Shown here one piece after another: positions 18,001 to 27,700 of a stretch of DNA of 64,000 nucleotides (position 1 is the stretch's first letter; each line of letters starts with the position of its first letter). The stretch is from Cyanophora paradoxa (Eukaryota; Glaucocystophyceae; Cyanophorales; Cyanophoraceae), in the NCBI GenBank assembly GCA_004431415.1, contig QPMI01000404.1:32974-96973 (forward strand), written 5' to 3'. Position numbers and translations under genes: made by a program. Under the pieces are notes generated by a model. That model searched no databases. It was not told where the DNA came from and saw only the letters and a list, made by a program, of their open reading frames with translations.

Positions 18001-18889
18001 ACGCGCTGGCGTGTACGGCGCCTTTCTGGAATCCGAGCGCAATGTGTCGTCGGGCAGCCGCTGCGGACAGGGAGGCGAGCTCGAGGAGAGAAGTGGCTCG
18101 GTTTAGGCGTCGGCTGAGGGCCACGGCCGCCGCATCAGTGAGTCGCCAGCGGCGGCGCCATATCTTGGTCAGAGACCAGAGTAGGCGGTCCCAGGGTGAG
18201 GGGCACCAGTCTGCTTTGGCTTCGCGGGGCCGGGGGCCGAACCAGAGGGCGCTGCGAGGGGGGTTGAGAGTGGCTCTAATCGTGGAGCGGATAGAGCTGC
18301 CGAGGCGCCGCAGCCTTTCAGCTCCCTCGTCGATGCCTGCCAGCGGGGCGAGGGCTACTAGACGAAGGAGGAGACCCCCCAGGGAGAGTCCGGTCCGAAG
18401 ATGGGAGGCCGCGGGCTTGCGAGGCAGGTCTCTGGGCGGGGAGAGGAGTAGCTGCGCGCGGCGAGGGGACAGCACTTGCAGGCGGAGGGTCGATCCGTGC
18501 CCGTCCTGTGCCTGCAATTGTGCATGTGAAGTCATCAAATTCATCGATATAGGTGCGTCCGCGTTGAGTAGCCCGAGCAGCCGGCTAGAGAAGGAGAGCA
18601 GGAGCTCATTTTCGAGGTTGTCCCCTACACGGGCTTGAGAGGAGAGGTACAGCAGAAGACCGTATAGGCGGAGCATCGCGGGCAAGATCTCGAGGGCGAC
18701 TAGATATAGAGGCGTCGAGTAAAGAGGCCAGGCAGTATCCCGGGGGCTACGGGCTTCAGGGCGGGGATGGTTGCTGTAGCTACATTCGTGAGCCGAGCAG
18801 TGAAAGTCTGGCCGAGGCCTCCGACTGGTGGTGTACTCATGCATGCGCACGTGTTTGTGCCCGCTTCGAGTTCCGGTGCCAGCGCGCAC
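14843..18889 (-). CDS. LINE leader with membrane segments and AP-like endonuclease
   Basis: 1348 codons. The C-terminal half is an exonuclease-endonuclease-phosphatase domain, the enzyme that nicks target DNA in LINE insertion: TWNVQG (Asn772), FQE (Glu807), GDFNA (Asp930, Asn932), SDHFPV (Asp1033, His1034). The N-terminal 530 residues are Leu/Ala/Arg-rich with at least three strongly hydrophobic stretches, about 313-340, 350-398 and 507-527. The last is followed by SLAAPA, like a signal-anchor end. An acidic Asp/Pro-rich linker (about 570-740) joins the two halves. No CCHC zinc knuckle or coiled-coil ORF1-type domain is recognised. The start at 18889 is the first ATG and is uncertain. Confidence 0.85.
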   Translation of the reverse strand: MRAGTGTRSGHKHVRMHEYTTSRRPRPDFHCSAHECSYSNHPRPEARSPRDTAWPLYSTPLYLVALEILPAMLRLYGLLLYLSSQARVGDNLENELLLSFSSRLLGLLNADAPISMNLMTSHAQLQAQDGHGSTLRLQVLSPRRAQLLLSPPRDLPRKPAASHLRTGLSLGGLLLRLVALAPLAGIDEGAERLRRLGSSIRSTIRATLNPPRSALWFGPRPREAKADWCPSPWDRLLWSLTKIWRRRWRLTDAAAVALSRRLNRATSLLELASLSAAAARRHIALGFQKGAVHASACTRSAVSKLDAGLPSRVLYGLLPLAGLTAILAVSATALASAQAAMSLRLLAPRAQNLLVPVAIGPLLAFTLPAYALSALITWTILLLLYACVTLVLLARRLAARAVTRLLYPRSPRRPCPALRAPRPCRPPPLRPLTAGDVITVLAWAPLRDPLRISLSLARAIAGDAQNAATTLAAAFTMSAARITPHCSTPNRTHAVGRACLTHSALRRRLLSLLILFLLFETSLAAPASCPESTRAGPSSATAALLVPAAASMATALAARDTADFEAELPDLVDTRPRASGSADLEPYDSDPDDCAPPEISISPWPDQDEDTDTDVDNAADADDAGPSYPPPTKTARRPFAGLRPGFLNSASGEQGLSADDWHSDMATLHSSDSDAPAGPLPAPWGDLEADPPESGDLIINDDSTDPAPASDQPPPQAPLSLADLYPPNFYQNTAIYPRSTDERRFVLRGRTSSSPSAACPRLNSEIRCVTWNVQGLLETLRDPADRLLAALNETVGTWAADFVAFQELSLPGARMQGLVRTIHRIRPEGTLYVSGPTNADEAGRGKGVALWVHNRFKHDIVKTYAVPGRLIGVLYQKSPAERLLVLNVYMPHRSLPQSELDDVMEYLTTTVLNDWRHKDFKHTELVLMGDFNAVHDPRRDRISTARARKSAPERDFWTTLLHDWRLIDLGTPGDITWVKAARPQNEGPDTPAPQRLHTAARLDGILASEALAARMQATRTLYTARVLTAIRSDHFPVITSFNIEGLLPSLDNEGNAVRPSVRPQTQPLPPAFTYLAQPAETRVRAKMHVQTWLARSSHQVNLILRPTEQQRTHPNYPRRVKRAVRTLMHALVEAVKYAAESPDLSEAQLLQYRQRRDRTPSIFTPGAKDQDSGILLQVQGCLSAWARHADTSGPPPALAPDSADGSRSSPLHYLTQLEQTVEFHNFEVAQRPETEFHYYPVPLEAAPIFPGASDRATPEECWSRYFAALTSWTNRNMAALDAHRRGFQTDKLSRDIDARRHMLSRSSSMGQAIQILFDKFRSTVKPYLTTGGRHRARHNGAASGADRI

Positions 18890-19640
18890 GCCATCATCCC
18901 AAAGGCCTGGCGTCGACGCCCAGGCCGGTTCTGTGAGCGTGCGTCGGGATTTGCGCTCTCAATGCGTAAATCGAGTTTTGCGCCGACGGAATGCGAACAA
19001 AGAAGACCGTAGCCGAGCGCCAGGCACGAAAGAGCTGGGCGACTCGCTAGCCGCGGAGCGGCGCGAGGCGAGCACGGGATAAGCAGCAGGCTGCAGCAAG
19101 CGTCCCGCAAGGGACTAGGTGAGCTAGCCGTTGGGCCGAGCCGGCGGGCTTGAAGCCGCCGAGCTCCGGGGGGTACGCTGATTCGGGGTTTCCCTGCACG
19201 CCCAGCTTCGCTCGCGGCCGCCCCAGGCCACGAAGCGACCAGCGGCGAAGCGAAATCGCCACAGCCAGCACAGCAATCACTCCTAAGCAGCCCTGGCGGA
19301 CCGGCGGCCGCACATCTCGGCCGTCCCTCCCATTGCACGGAGCCGACCCAACTCTGCAGCACCATGGCTAGCTGCAGTGGAGCGCGCTCCCGCGGCAGCA
19401 ACTGTGAAGCATGCGCAGTTCTGCCTCGTTGGCTGGCCGGAGCAAACCCTGTTCCCAGCGATCCTCCCGGAATCGGCCCCGGGCCCCGGTTCACGCTTGA
19501 ATCTGGTCCCTTACTGCCGTGCCGGTACGTGGATTCACGTCCGGGCCCGCCCGCCACGCTCGCATCCAGCGCGCGCTGGCTATCCCGGGGGCCCACCGTC
19601 AGTCCGCGGCCGCCGGCTTGCCTATACACTATATAAGCGT
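18890..19640. other. Region upstream of the LINE frames
   Basis: Probable LINE 5' untranslated region plus a dispersed repeat (18943-19258). GC-rich; the open frames here are not supported by any recognisable domain. TATATAA at 19630-19636 marks the far edge and reads TATA-like on both strands. Confidence 0.4.
18943..19258 (+). repeat. Dispersed ~315-bp repeat, copy 1
   Basis: From TCGGGATTTGCGCTCTC to GCGAAGCGAAATCGC. A nearly identical copy in the same orientation lies at 59662-59975, with only a handful of substitutions. Not protein-like. It may be a short mobile element or a shared LINE 5' fragment. Confidence 0.8.
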
Positions 19641-19693
19641 GTATTGAGACCCGCCGCGCGATTCCTCCGGATCCCTGACCATTCCCTGCGCGC

Positions 19694-19837
19694 ATGATCC
19701 GGGAGCTCCTCGGTGCTCGAGCCGGACGCCGCCGCCGCGCCACGCCGGCGGAGCTCGCGCAGGACCGCCCCGACCTGCTGGCGCTCGCGCTGCAGGTCCA
19801 CCGCGCCGTCGGGGCTTGGATCGTGCCTTACGCGTGA
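19694..19837 (+). CDS. Possible 47-residue ORF downstream of a TATA motif
   Basis: The ATG at 19694 follows TATATAA (19630-19636) by 58 bp and gives a 47-residue product with PAELAQDRPDLLALALQ and VHRAVGAWIV, a protein-like amphipathic composition. It ends with TGA at 19835, just before the 160-bp array. The family is not recognised. It could be a gene remnant or chance in GC-rich DNA; the rest of 19640-19880 shows nothing else. Confidence 0.25.
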   Translation: MIRELLGARAGRRRRATPAELAQDRPDLLALALQVHRAVGAWIVPYA

Positions 19838-19879
19838 TCCACCGACGGACGGTGCCCGGCCGCCCGCGCGGCTCGGGGT

Positions 19880-20667
19880 GGCAACAGGAGTACGGCCTCG
19901 CTGGCGGAACCGCTGCGAGATGGCCCGCTGGCGCGTCGCGCTGCGGGCCCCGTGCTCGGAGTTCCGGGGACCGCTGGCGCGGCGCGCCGCGGTCCCGGCC
20001 TGCCCCGCAGGCCCCGGCCGCGCCCGCGGCCGGCGAGCTCCACCCCGGAGTACGGCCTCGCTGGCGGAACCGCTGCGAGCCTCGGAGATGGCCCGCTGGC
20101 GCGTCGCGCTGCGGGCCCCGTGCTCGGAGTTCCGGGGACCGCTGGCGCGGCGCGCCGCGGTCCCGGCCTGCCCCGCAGGCCCCGGCCGCGCCCGCGGCCG
20201 GCGAGCTCCACCCCGGAGTACGGCCTCGCTGGCGGAACCGCTGCGAGATGGCCCGCTGGCGCGTCGCGCTGCGGGCCCCGTGCTCGGAGTTCCGGGGACC
20301 GCTGGCGCGGCGCGCCGCGGTCCCGGCCTGCCCCGCAGGCCCCGGCCGCGCCCGCGGCCGGCGAGCTCCACCCCGGAGTACGGCCTCGCTGGCGGAACCG
20401 CTGCGAGATGGCCCGCTGGCGCGTCGCGCTGCGGGCCCCGTGCTCGGAGTTCCGGGGACCGCTGGCGCGGCGCGCCGCGGTCCCGGCCTGCCCCGCAGGC
20501 CCCGGCCGCGCCCGCGGCCGGCGAGCTCCACCCCGGAGTACGGCCTTGCTGGCGGAACCGCTGCGAGATGGCCCGCTGGCGCGTCGCGCTGCGGGCCCCG
20601 TGCTCGGAGTTCCGGGGACCGCTGGCGCGGCGCGCCGCGGTCCCGGCCTGCCCCGCAGGCCCCGGCC
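19880..20667 (+). repeat. 160-bp GC-rich tandem repeat array, left part
   Basis: Five units marked by GAGTACGGCC at 19889, 20048, 20216, 20376 and 20536. Spacing is 160 bp, except one unit with a 9-bp insertion (GCCTCGGAG). Each unit contains GC palindromes such as GGCCGCGCCCGCGGCC and CGGCGCGCCGCG. The array resumes in the same orientation at 34058 after a 13.4-kb insertion. Confidence 0.95.
20663..20667 (+). repeat. 5-bp target duplication CGGCC (left copy)
   Basis: CGGCC at 20663-20667 is repeated at 34058-34062. Joining the flanks across one copy restores an exact 160-bp repeat unit (132 + 28 bp). Confidence 0.85.
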
Positions 20668-20697
20668 TATATCTGCACTTTTGGAGTATTGCAATAC

Positions 20698-21050
20698 CTT
20701 CGACAGAATCTGCGACAGAATCAGTCGATAAAATTCGACAGAATCGGTCGACCGATTCTGTCGCAGAATCAGTCGATCGACTGATTCTGTCGATCGACTG
20801 ATTTTGTCGACCGATTCTGTCGCAGAATCAGTCGATAAAATTCGACTGATTCGGTCGACCGATTCTGGCGCAGAATCAGTCGATCGACAGAGTTGGTCGA
20901 TCGACTGATTTTGTCGACCGATTCTGTCGCAGAGTGAGTCGATAAAATTCGACAGAATCGGTCGACCGATTCTGTCGCAGAATCAGTCGATCGACTGATT
21001 CTGTCGATCGACTGATTTTGTCGACCGATTCTGTCGCTGAGTCTGTCGAT
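20698..21050. repeat. Subterminal GTCGA palindrome array, left
   Basis: Dense variants of CGATTCTGTCG, GTCGATCGAC, GTCGACCGATTCTG and AGTCGATAAAATTCGAC, each partly self-complementary. The matching array in inverted position is at 33685-34027. Such clusters near transposon ends commonly bind the transposase; that role is inferred. Confidence 0.9.
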
Positions 21051-21482
21051 CTGTTGTGTTTTTATTTTATTATACTTTCAACCTAATCTGCCGATCCATA
21101 TCTTAATTATAATAAGCCAGTTTTATATATATTCTTAATAATTTGTGGCCTGGCCCTAGGCCTAGGCCTCGCCTGCTGCATGCGCCTGCTGTCTACGCGT
21201 ACGTATACTGGGGTCCTGAATCCTGATCGATATATATATAATATATACTCTCTCGGGCCCAGGCCAGGCGCCTGCCCGGCTCCAGCAATCCAGCAGGCCC
21301 CGGGCGCGCCTTGTGCCCACCTGCCTCTGGTTGCTCTGCAGTCTAGAACTAGAGACCGGCGGACTGTAAATTTAGCTATAGGCAGCACATCAACACTGAA
21401 TCATGCAGCGTGGGGCCTAGCACGAGCAGGCTGAAGGGAGAGGTACTAGGGATTCACATGTAGTACTAGTAATTAACTAGTA
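21051..21482. other. Left spacer of the 13.4-kb element
   Basis: AT-richer unique sequence (TTTATTTTATTATACTTTC..., TATATATATAATATATAC). It is not homologous to the spacer in the same position of the right side (33161-33684). No gene seen. Confidence 0.5.
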
Positions 21483-23460
21483 AGGGCGAGTCATAAGCCG
21501 GAGGATAACGGGTGAAGCGATGCGGCCCGCACCAGGTCGTTCTGCACCTCGCCGCGCTCGCTGCGCCATGCATCGCGGTGAGCGAGAGCTCGAATCGAAT
21601 GGAAAGAGGCAACGCCGGCACGCAGGCGGATATGCATGCGCACCTCGGCGAGGAGAGGAGAGGGAGAGGAGAGCACGAAAGCGGCTCTCCTAGGGCGCCC
21701 GGCAGCCCACGACCGCGACCGCTGATGGCAAGGGCGACGCGCTCGCTGCGCTTGGAGAGTCAATCGAAAGAAAAGAAGCGTCCGCGCCGGCGAACGACCG
21801 CACCTCGGCCCGAGAGGCCGAAAGCATGATCTCCGAGGCGCCCGGCAGCCCGCGACCGCGACCGCGAGGGCGAGGGCGAGGGCGAAGAGCTCGCTGCGCT
21901 CGGATCGAAAGAGAAGAAATATGCGCGACAGCAAACGACCGCACCTGCGCCCGAGCGGCCGCAAGCATGAACTCCGAGGCCGATCCCAGCAGCCACCGGG
22001 CCACACGTCCGGAAAGCGGCACGCGCTGCGCTGCGCACGCCGCCGGCGTTACAACAAGATCAAAGGGCGAGCAGTGGAGACAAGAGCGAGCACCTGGCCT
22101 GCGGAAGAAGGCGCCGGGCGAACTGGGCGGTGGTGTTCTGCTCGCGGGGACCAGTCACGCCCGCTCCCTGGCCCGCCAGCGAAATGAGGGATTGAATCAA
22201 AGGAGAGGAAACGAAAAGCACCTTGCTTCGCCTCCGCAGCCGCCGCCTACGTTCCGCGCGTGCCTGTCAGCGGCAGAACGCCCACTGGCGACAGCCGCGG
22301 GAGGAATGGACAAAAAAGGCAACAAGGAGGTCGACAGCGATGCGTTCGCGAGCGTTCGCGGCCGCAACCGGGCGCCAGCCACCCTGAAGCAGCGCTCTGC
22401 GTTTGAAATCAGGCGGGCGACAGGCGGCGAGAGGCGCCAGAGGATGCAAGAGAGGACCTTCGAGCATCGTTCGCGCTGGAAGCCGACGAAGTTCGCCGCG
22501 GCGGCAGCAAGTCCGTTCGACCTGGTTTGAAAAGCGGAATCAGAGACGCGGGCAGCGCTGCGAGACCCCGGAGGAGCCAACGAACCGAGCCGCTGTGAGA
22601 GTGAAGCGCGTCCGCGCGGCAGCCTTCAGTCGAGGCTGCAGCTGCTGGCAGCAAGGCACATGAAGGCGCTTCAAGGCAGCAAGTTTGGGGTACACGACTG
22701 TTGGGAAAAGCCTTGTGAGGCCCACAGCGGCAGGGCCGCCGCGGCAGCCGCGCCGTAGTATAGCTTTCCGAAGCCGCCTGAAGCGATTGCCAACGGCTCG
22801 ACCTGGCCCTCGGTCCGGAGCGCCTCCCGCTGCGGCACCTTCGCGCGTGCTCGCAGCACGCAGCGCGAGGCAGCTACAAGCACGTGAGCTTGTAATCATG
22901 GGTCCAGCTCCCCCGTAGCGTCGTCCCTGCGCCGCGCCGATCCACAGCTAGATCGACGTCGACCAGCTGCAGGCCCGCAACCCCGCGCTGGGTGACTTCG
23001 CCGTGCTGGCCGGGCTCTTAAGCTTTGCGTGGCTTTCAGCTCACTTACATCCGCAGTATCTCTACCAGACAGCCCCGCGGTCGATTTGGAGGGTTGAGGT
23101 GCACGCCGGCCGGCGGAGCTCTCTCACATGTTTCGGTTCATAGCGCGTCCCTCTAAGATGCTCACGCAGTGCCTCTGACTCTGGACTGGCCGGGCGCTGC
23201 GTGAGCGCGCGGACCGACGCAACCTCCCGATCGGCGGTCGCCTCGGGTGCGCCTACCAAGCACAGCATTTGGCCAGCGACGCGCGAGCGCGTAGCTGACG
23301 AGGCCCAGATCGCCAGGATGGGTGAGCCGCCTCGGATCGTCGCAGTTTGGGAGACATTCTTCTACACTGCCTAGGTGAGCCGGCTGGGCCCGTGCGCGTC
23401 GCTGACAGGACGCGTACGCGTCGCTGACGGGGCGCGCCGGTAACACAGGATACCGGAAAA
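21483..23460 (+). repeat. Inverted arm, left (copy of 31190-33160)
   Basis: Near-identical reverse complement of the right arm. Open frames in one arm are broken in the other by single-base indels (for example near 21995), so no long frame is under constraint. Two fragments look protein-derived: a kinase-like glycine loop antisense at about 22755-22790, and a plus-strand frame at 22952-23143. No intact gene. Confidence 0.85.
22671..22883 (-). pseudogene. Possible captured protein-kinase fragment
   Basis: 70 codons containing VEPLAIASGGFGKLYYG, resembling the glycine-rich ATP loop of protein kinases (IGSGGFGKVYxG), though the first Gly is Ala. The following residues are poly-Ala, not the VAVK strand, so only this loop is kinase-like. 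The inverted copy at 31726-31959 carries the same loop but stops earlier. It may be an exon captured by the element; chance similarity is possible. Confidence 0.3.
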
Positions 23461-24690
23461 CGCCGCGTGAAGCGCAGGGGCTGGGGTGCGGCGGGTGGCG
23501 ACGCCGCTCGCGGGGCGGGGCGGATCCGGAGGCGCGGCAGGCGGCCGCGTGAATTCCAGGATAGGGCGGAGGCGCTTCCTGCGGCGCTGCAGCTCGCGGA
23601 GGCGGGCGGGCGGCCGGAGGCGCGGCGCGTGGCGGCGCGGCTCGCCGGGCGGGGCAGAGGCGCGGCGGGCGGCCGCACGGCTCGCCAGGCGGGCCGGAGG
23701 CGCGGCGGGTGGCGTCAGCGGCTCGCCGGGCGGGGCGGAGGCGCGGCAGGCGGCGGAGGCAGCTTGCCGGGCCGGGCGGAGGCGCGGCGGGCGGCCGCGA
23801 GGCTCCGCTGGGCGGGGCGGAGGCGCGGCGGGCGGCGGCGAGGCTCGCCAGGTGGGCCGGGGGCGCGGCGGGCGGCGGCGCGGCTCGCAGAGCGGGATGG
23901 ATCCTCGCGGGCGGCGGCGAGGCTCGCCGGGCGGGGCAGACGCTCGGCGGGCGGCCGCGCGCCTCGCGGGCCGGGGCGGAGGCGCGGCGGGCGGCGGCGC
24001 GCCTCGCTGGGCGGGGCGGAGGCGTGGCGGGCGGCGGCGGCGGCTCGCGGGGCGGGATGGAGGCGCAGCAAGCGGCGTCGGCGGCTCGCCGGGCGGGGCG
24101 GAGGCGCGGCAGGCGGCGGAGGCAGCTTGCCGGGCCGGGCGGAGGCGCAGCGGGCGGCCGCGAGGCTCCGCTGGGCGGGGCGGAGGCGCGGCGGGCGGCG
24201 GAGGCGGCTCGCGGGGCGGGACGGAGGCGCGGCGGGCGGCGGCGGCGGCTCGCGGACCGGGGCAGACGCTCGGCGGGCGGCCGCGCGGCTCGCCAGGCGG
24301 GCCGGGGCGCGGCGGGCGGCGGCGCGGCTCGCCGGGCGGGCCGGGGGCGCGGCGGGCGGCGGCGCGGCTCGCCGGGCCGGGCGGAGGCGCAGCGGGCGGC
24401 CGCGAGGCTCCGCTGGGCGGGGCGGAGGCGCGGCGGGCGGCGTCGGCGGCTCGCCGGGCGGGGCCGAGGCGCGGCAGGCGGCGGAGGCAGCTCGCCGGGC
24501 CGGGCGGAGGCGGGCGGGCGGCGCGCGGCTCGCTGGGCGGCCGGAGGCGCGGCGCGCTGCGGCGCGACTCGCCGGGCGGGGCAGAGGGGCGGCGGGCGGC
24601 GGTGCGCAGGCGCGGCGGCCGGCTGCGCGGCTCGCGGGGCAGGGCGGAGGAGTGGCGCGGCGGAGGCTCGTGGGGAAGCCTGCAGATGCT
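23461..24690. repeat. ~40-bp GC-rich minisatellite, left arm
   Basis: Imperfect tandem units built on GCGGAGGCGCGGCGGGCGG and GGCTCGCCGGGCGGG, 40-42 bp each. Long overlapping frames in nearly every reading frame are a by-product of stop-poor sequence; the period is not a multiple of three. Inverted counterpart at 29596-31190. Confidence 0.9.
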
Positions 24691-24724
24691 CGCTCTGTAC
24701 CGTAGTACTCTTGCGTAGATCATC

Positions 24725-27700
24725 GGATATGCACCCCGCCCATTTCGAGGGTGGGAAATCCGAATCTGAAGTTCTCGTCAGCTCGTCCGTTCTCATATGC
24801 TCAGCGCGGCGACTTCGCACTTCTTTGCACATGATCATGATCATGAGTCTCTAGCTGCCATTAAAAGAATACTGGGTTCCTGGCACATGTCTCACAGTGT
24901 AAGCACCCGGAGATGATATCAGCGCCCCACTGTGTATCTGTAGAGTATTTGACGAGAAGCTCAGGGCTCCCGGGCATTGCGGCGGGGAAGAACGACTCCC
25001 TTATAGGGTTTCTCCCGAGATCAATTTTGAGAGCCGATTCAATGATTCCCAGTCCGCCCGTGCCTTTCCAGCTCAGATGCCAACGGATACGAGTCATTTG
25101 ATAGCGTGTTAGATAGGGCCTCAACGTGATTACCGGCTGCCGGGCTTCTATTCGCATTTCCTGGCGCGCGGGAAGGCCTCAAAATGCCCGCCAAAAATAA
25201 TGGCGACTTGCCCTGCAAAATAATGCACGGCACGCTACGAGCTAGCTTGCGGCCTGCGCCGACCTCAAAATCAAATCCAGCACTGTCAAGAACCCCCGAA
25301 AGCGTCTCATCGCCCGGATGTAACTTGTCAGATAAGATGCTATGCTTGGTGATTTCTGTCCTCGAGGCCTCTTCGGGGCAAGTTGCAAGTTGACAGTCTC
25401 GGCCGCGGAGAGCTCGCTTGACCTGACGCCGCTCCGTCATCTTGGTCCGCGACTGACTCCACATTTGCACCCCGCCCATTTCGAGGGTGGGGAATCCGAA
25501 TCTGAAGTTCTCGTCAGCTCGTCCGTTCTCATATGCTCAGCGCGGCGACTTCGCACTTCTTTGCACATGATCATGATCATGAGTCTCTAGCTGCCATTAA
25601 AAGAATACTGGGTTCCTGGCACATGTAAGCACCCGGAGATGATATCAGCGCCCCACTGTGTATCTGTAGAGTATTTGACGAGAAGCTCAGGGCTCCCGGG
25701 CATTGCGGCGGGGAAGAACGACTCCCTTATAGGGTTTCTCCCGAGATCAATTTTGAGAGCCGATTCCCAGTCCGCCCGTGCCTTTCCAGCTCAGATGCCA
25801 ACGGATACGAGTCATTTGATAGCGTGTTAGATAGGGCCTCAACGTGATTACCGGCTGCCGGGCTTCTATTCGCATTTCCTGGCGCGCGGGAAGGCCTCAA
25901 AATGCCCGCCAAAAATAATGGCGACTTGCCCTGCAAAATAATGCACGGCACGCTACGAGCTAGCTTGCGGCCTGCGCCGACCTCAAAATCAAATCCAGCA
26001 CTGTCAAGAACCCCCGAAAGCGTCTCATCGCCCGGATGTAACTTGTCAGATAAGATGCTATCCTTGGTGATTTCTGTCCTCGAGGCCTCTTCGGGCAAGT
26101 TGCAAGTTGACAGTCTCGGCCGCGGAGAGCTCGCTTGACCTGACGCCGCTCCGTCATCTTGGTCCGCGACTGACTCCACATTTGCACCCCGCCCATTTCG
26201 AGGGTGGGGAATCCGAATCTGAAGTTCTCGTCAGCTCGTCCGTTCTCATATGCTCAGCGCGGCGACTTCGCACTTCTTTGCACATGATCATGATCATGAG
26301 TCTCTAGCTGCCATTAAAAGAATACTGGGTTCCTGGCACATGTAAGCACCCGGAGATGATATCAGCGCCCCACTGTGTATCTGTAGAGTATTTGACGAGA
26401 AGCTCAGGGCTCCCGGGCATTGCGGCGGGGAAGAACGACTCCCTTATAGGGTTTCTCCCGAGATCAATTTTGAGAGCCGATTCCCAGTCCGCCCGTGCCT
26501 TTCCAGCTCAGATGCCAACGAATACGAGTCATTTGATAGCGTGTTAGATAGGGCCTCAACGTGATTACCGGCTGCCGGGCTTCTATTCGCATTTCCTGGC
26601 GCGCGGGAAGGCCTCAAAATGCCCGCCAAAAATAATGGCGACTTGCCCTGCAAAATAATGCACGGCACGCTACGAGCTAGCTTGCGGCCTGCGCCGACCT
26701 CAAAATCAAATCCAGCACTGTCAAGAACCCCCGAAAGCGTCTCATCGCCCGGATGTAACTTGTCAGATAAGATGCTATCCTTGGTGATTTCTGTCCTCGA
26801 GGCCTCTTCGGGGCAAGTTGCAAGTTGACAGTCTCGGCCGCGGAGAGCTCGCTTGACCTGACGCCGCTCCGTCATCTTGGTCCGCGACTGACTCCACATT
26901 TGCACCCCGCCCATTTCGAGGGTGGGAAATCCGAATCTGAAGTTCTCGTCAGCTCGTCCGTTCTCATATGCTCAGCGCGGCGACTTCGCACTTCTTTGCA
27001 CATGATCATGATCATGAGTCTCTAGCTGCCATTAAAAGAATACTGGGTTCCTGGCACATGTCTCACAGTGTAAGCACCCGGAGATGATATCAGCGCCCCA
27101 CTGTGTATCTGTAGAGTATTTGACGAGAAGCTCAGGGCTCCCGGGCATTGCGGCGGGGAAGAACGACTCCCTTATAGGGTTTCTCCCGAGATCAATTTTG
27201 AGAGCCGATTCCCAGTCCGCCCGTGCCTTTCCAGCTCAGATGCCAACGGATACGAGTCATTTGATAGCGTGTTAGATAGGGCCTCAACGTGATTACCGGC
27301 TGCCGGGCTTCTATTCGCATTTCCTGGCGCGCGGGAAGGCCTCAAAATGCCCGCCAAAAATAATGGCGACTTGCCCTGCAAAATAATGCACGGCACGCTA
27401 CGAGCTAGCTTGCGGCCTGCGCCGACCTCAAAATCAAATCCAGCACTGTCAAGAACCCCCGAAAGCGTCTCATCGCCCGGATGTAACTTGTCAGATAAGA
27501 TGCTATGCTTGGTGATTTCTGTCCTCGAGGCCTCTTCGGGGCAAGTTGCAAGTTGACAGTCTCGGCCGCGGAGAGCTCGCTTGACCTGACGCCGCTCCGT
27601 CATCTTGGTCCGCGACTGACTCCACATTTGCACCCCGCCCATTTCGAGGGTGGGGAATCCGAATCTGAAGTTCTCGTCAGCTCGTCCGTTCTCATATGCT

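Larger units (their letters stand above)
7540..18889 (-). mobile_element. Long non-LTR retrotransposon (LINE), AP-endonuclease/RT/RNase H type with C48-like tail
   Basis: Minus-strand order: leader plus AP-endonuclease (18889-14843), reverse transcriptase plus RNase H (15051-10060), tail with two Ulp1-like domains (10059-7540). The RT, RNase H and tail share one frame from 15051 to 7540, interrupted only by a TAG at 10060 and a TGA at 9814. The endonuclease frame is offset by one base. Enzyme, RNase H and cysteine-protease content recalls the complex algal RandI/Dualen LINEs, but I see no restriction-like endonuclease. Ends are undefined; the 5' untranslated part may reach about 19600. Confidence 0.85.

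Noticed and set aside
18700-19743. 347-codon minus-strand frame overlapping the LINE leader
   Set aside because: GC-rich, low-complexity composition; part of it is the dispersed 315-bp repeat. No domain, and a different frame from the endonuclease ORF.
20698-21050. CRISPR-like array of short repeats
   Set aside because: Motifs are contiguous palindromic variants without unique spacers, in a eukaryotic context.
26444-26914. ~156-codon minus-strand frame repeated in the 717-bp units
   Set aside because: Broken by single-base indels in other units (for example near 27903 and 28050), so not under coding constraint; no recognisable motif.
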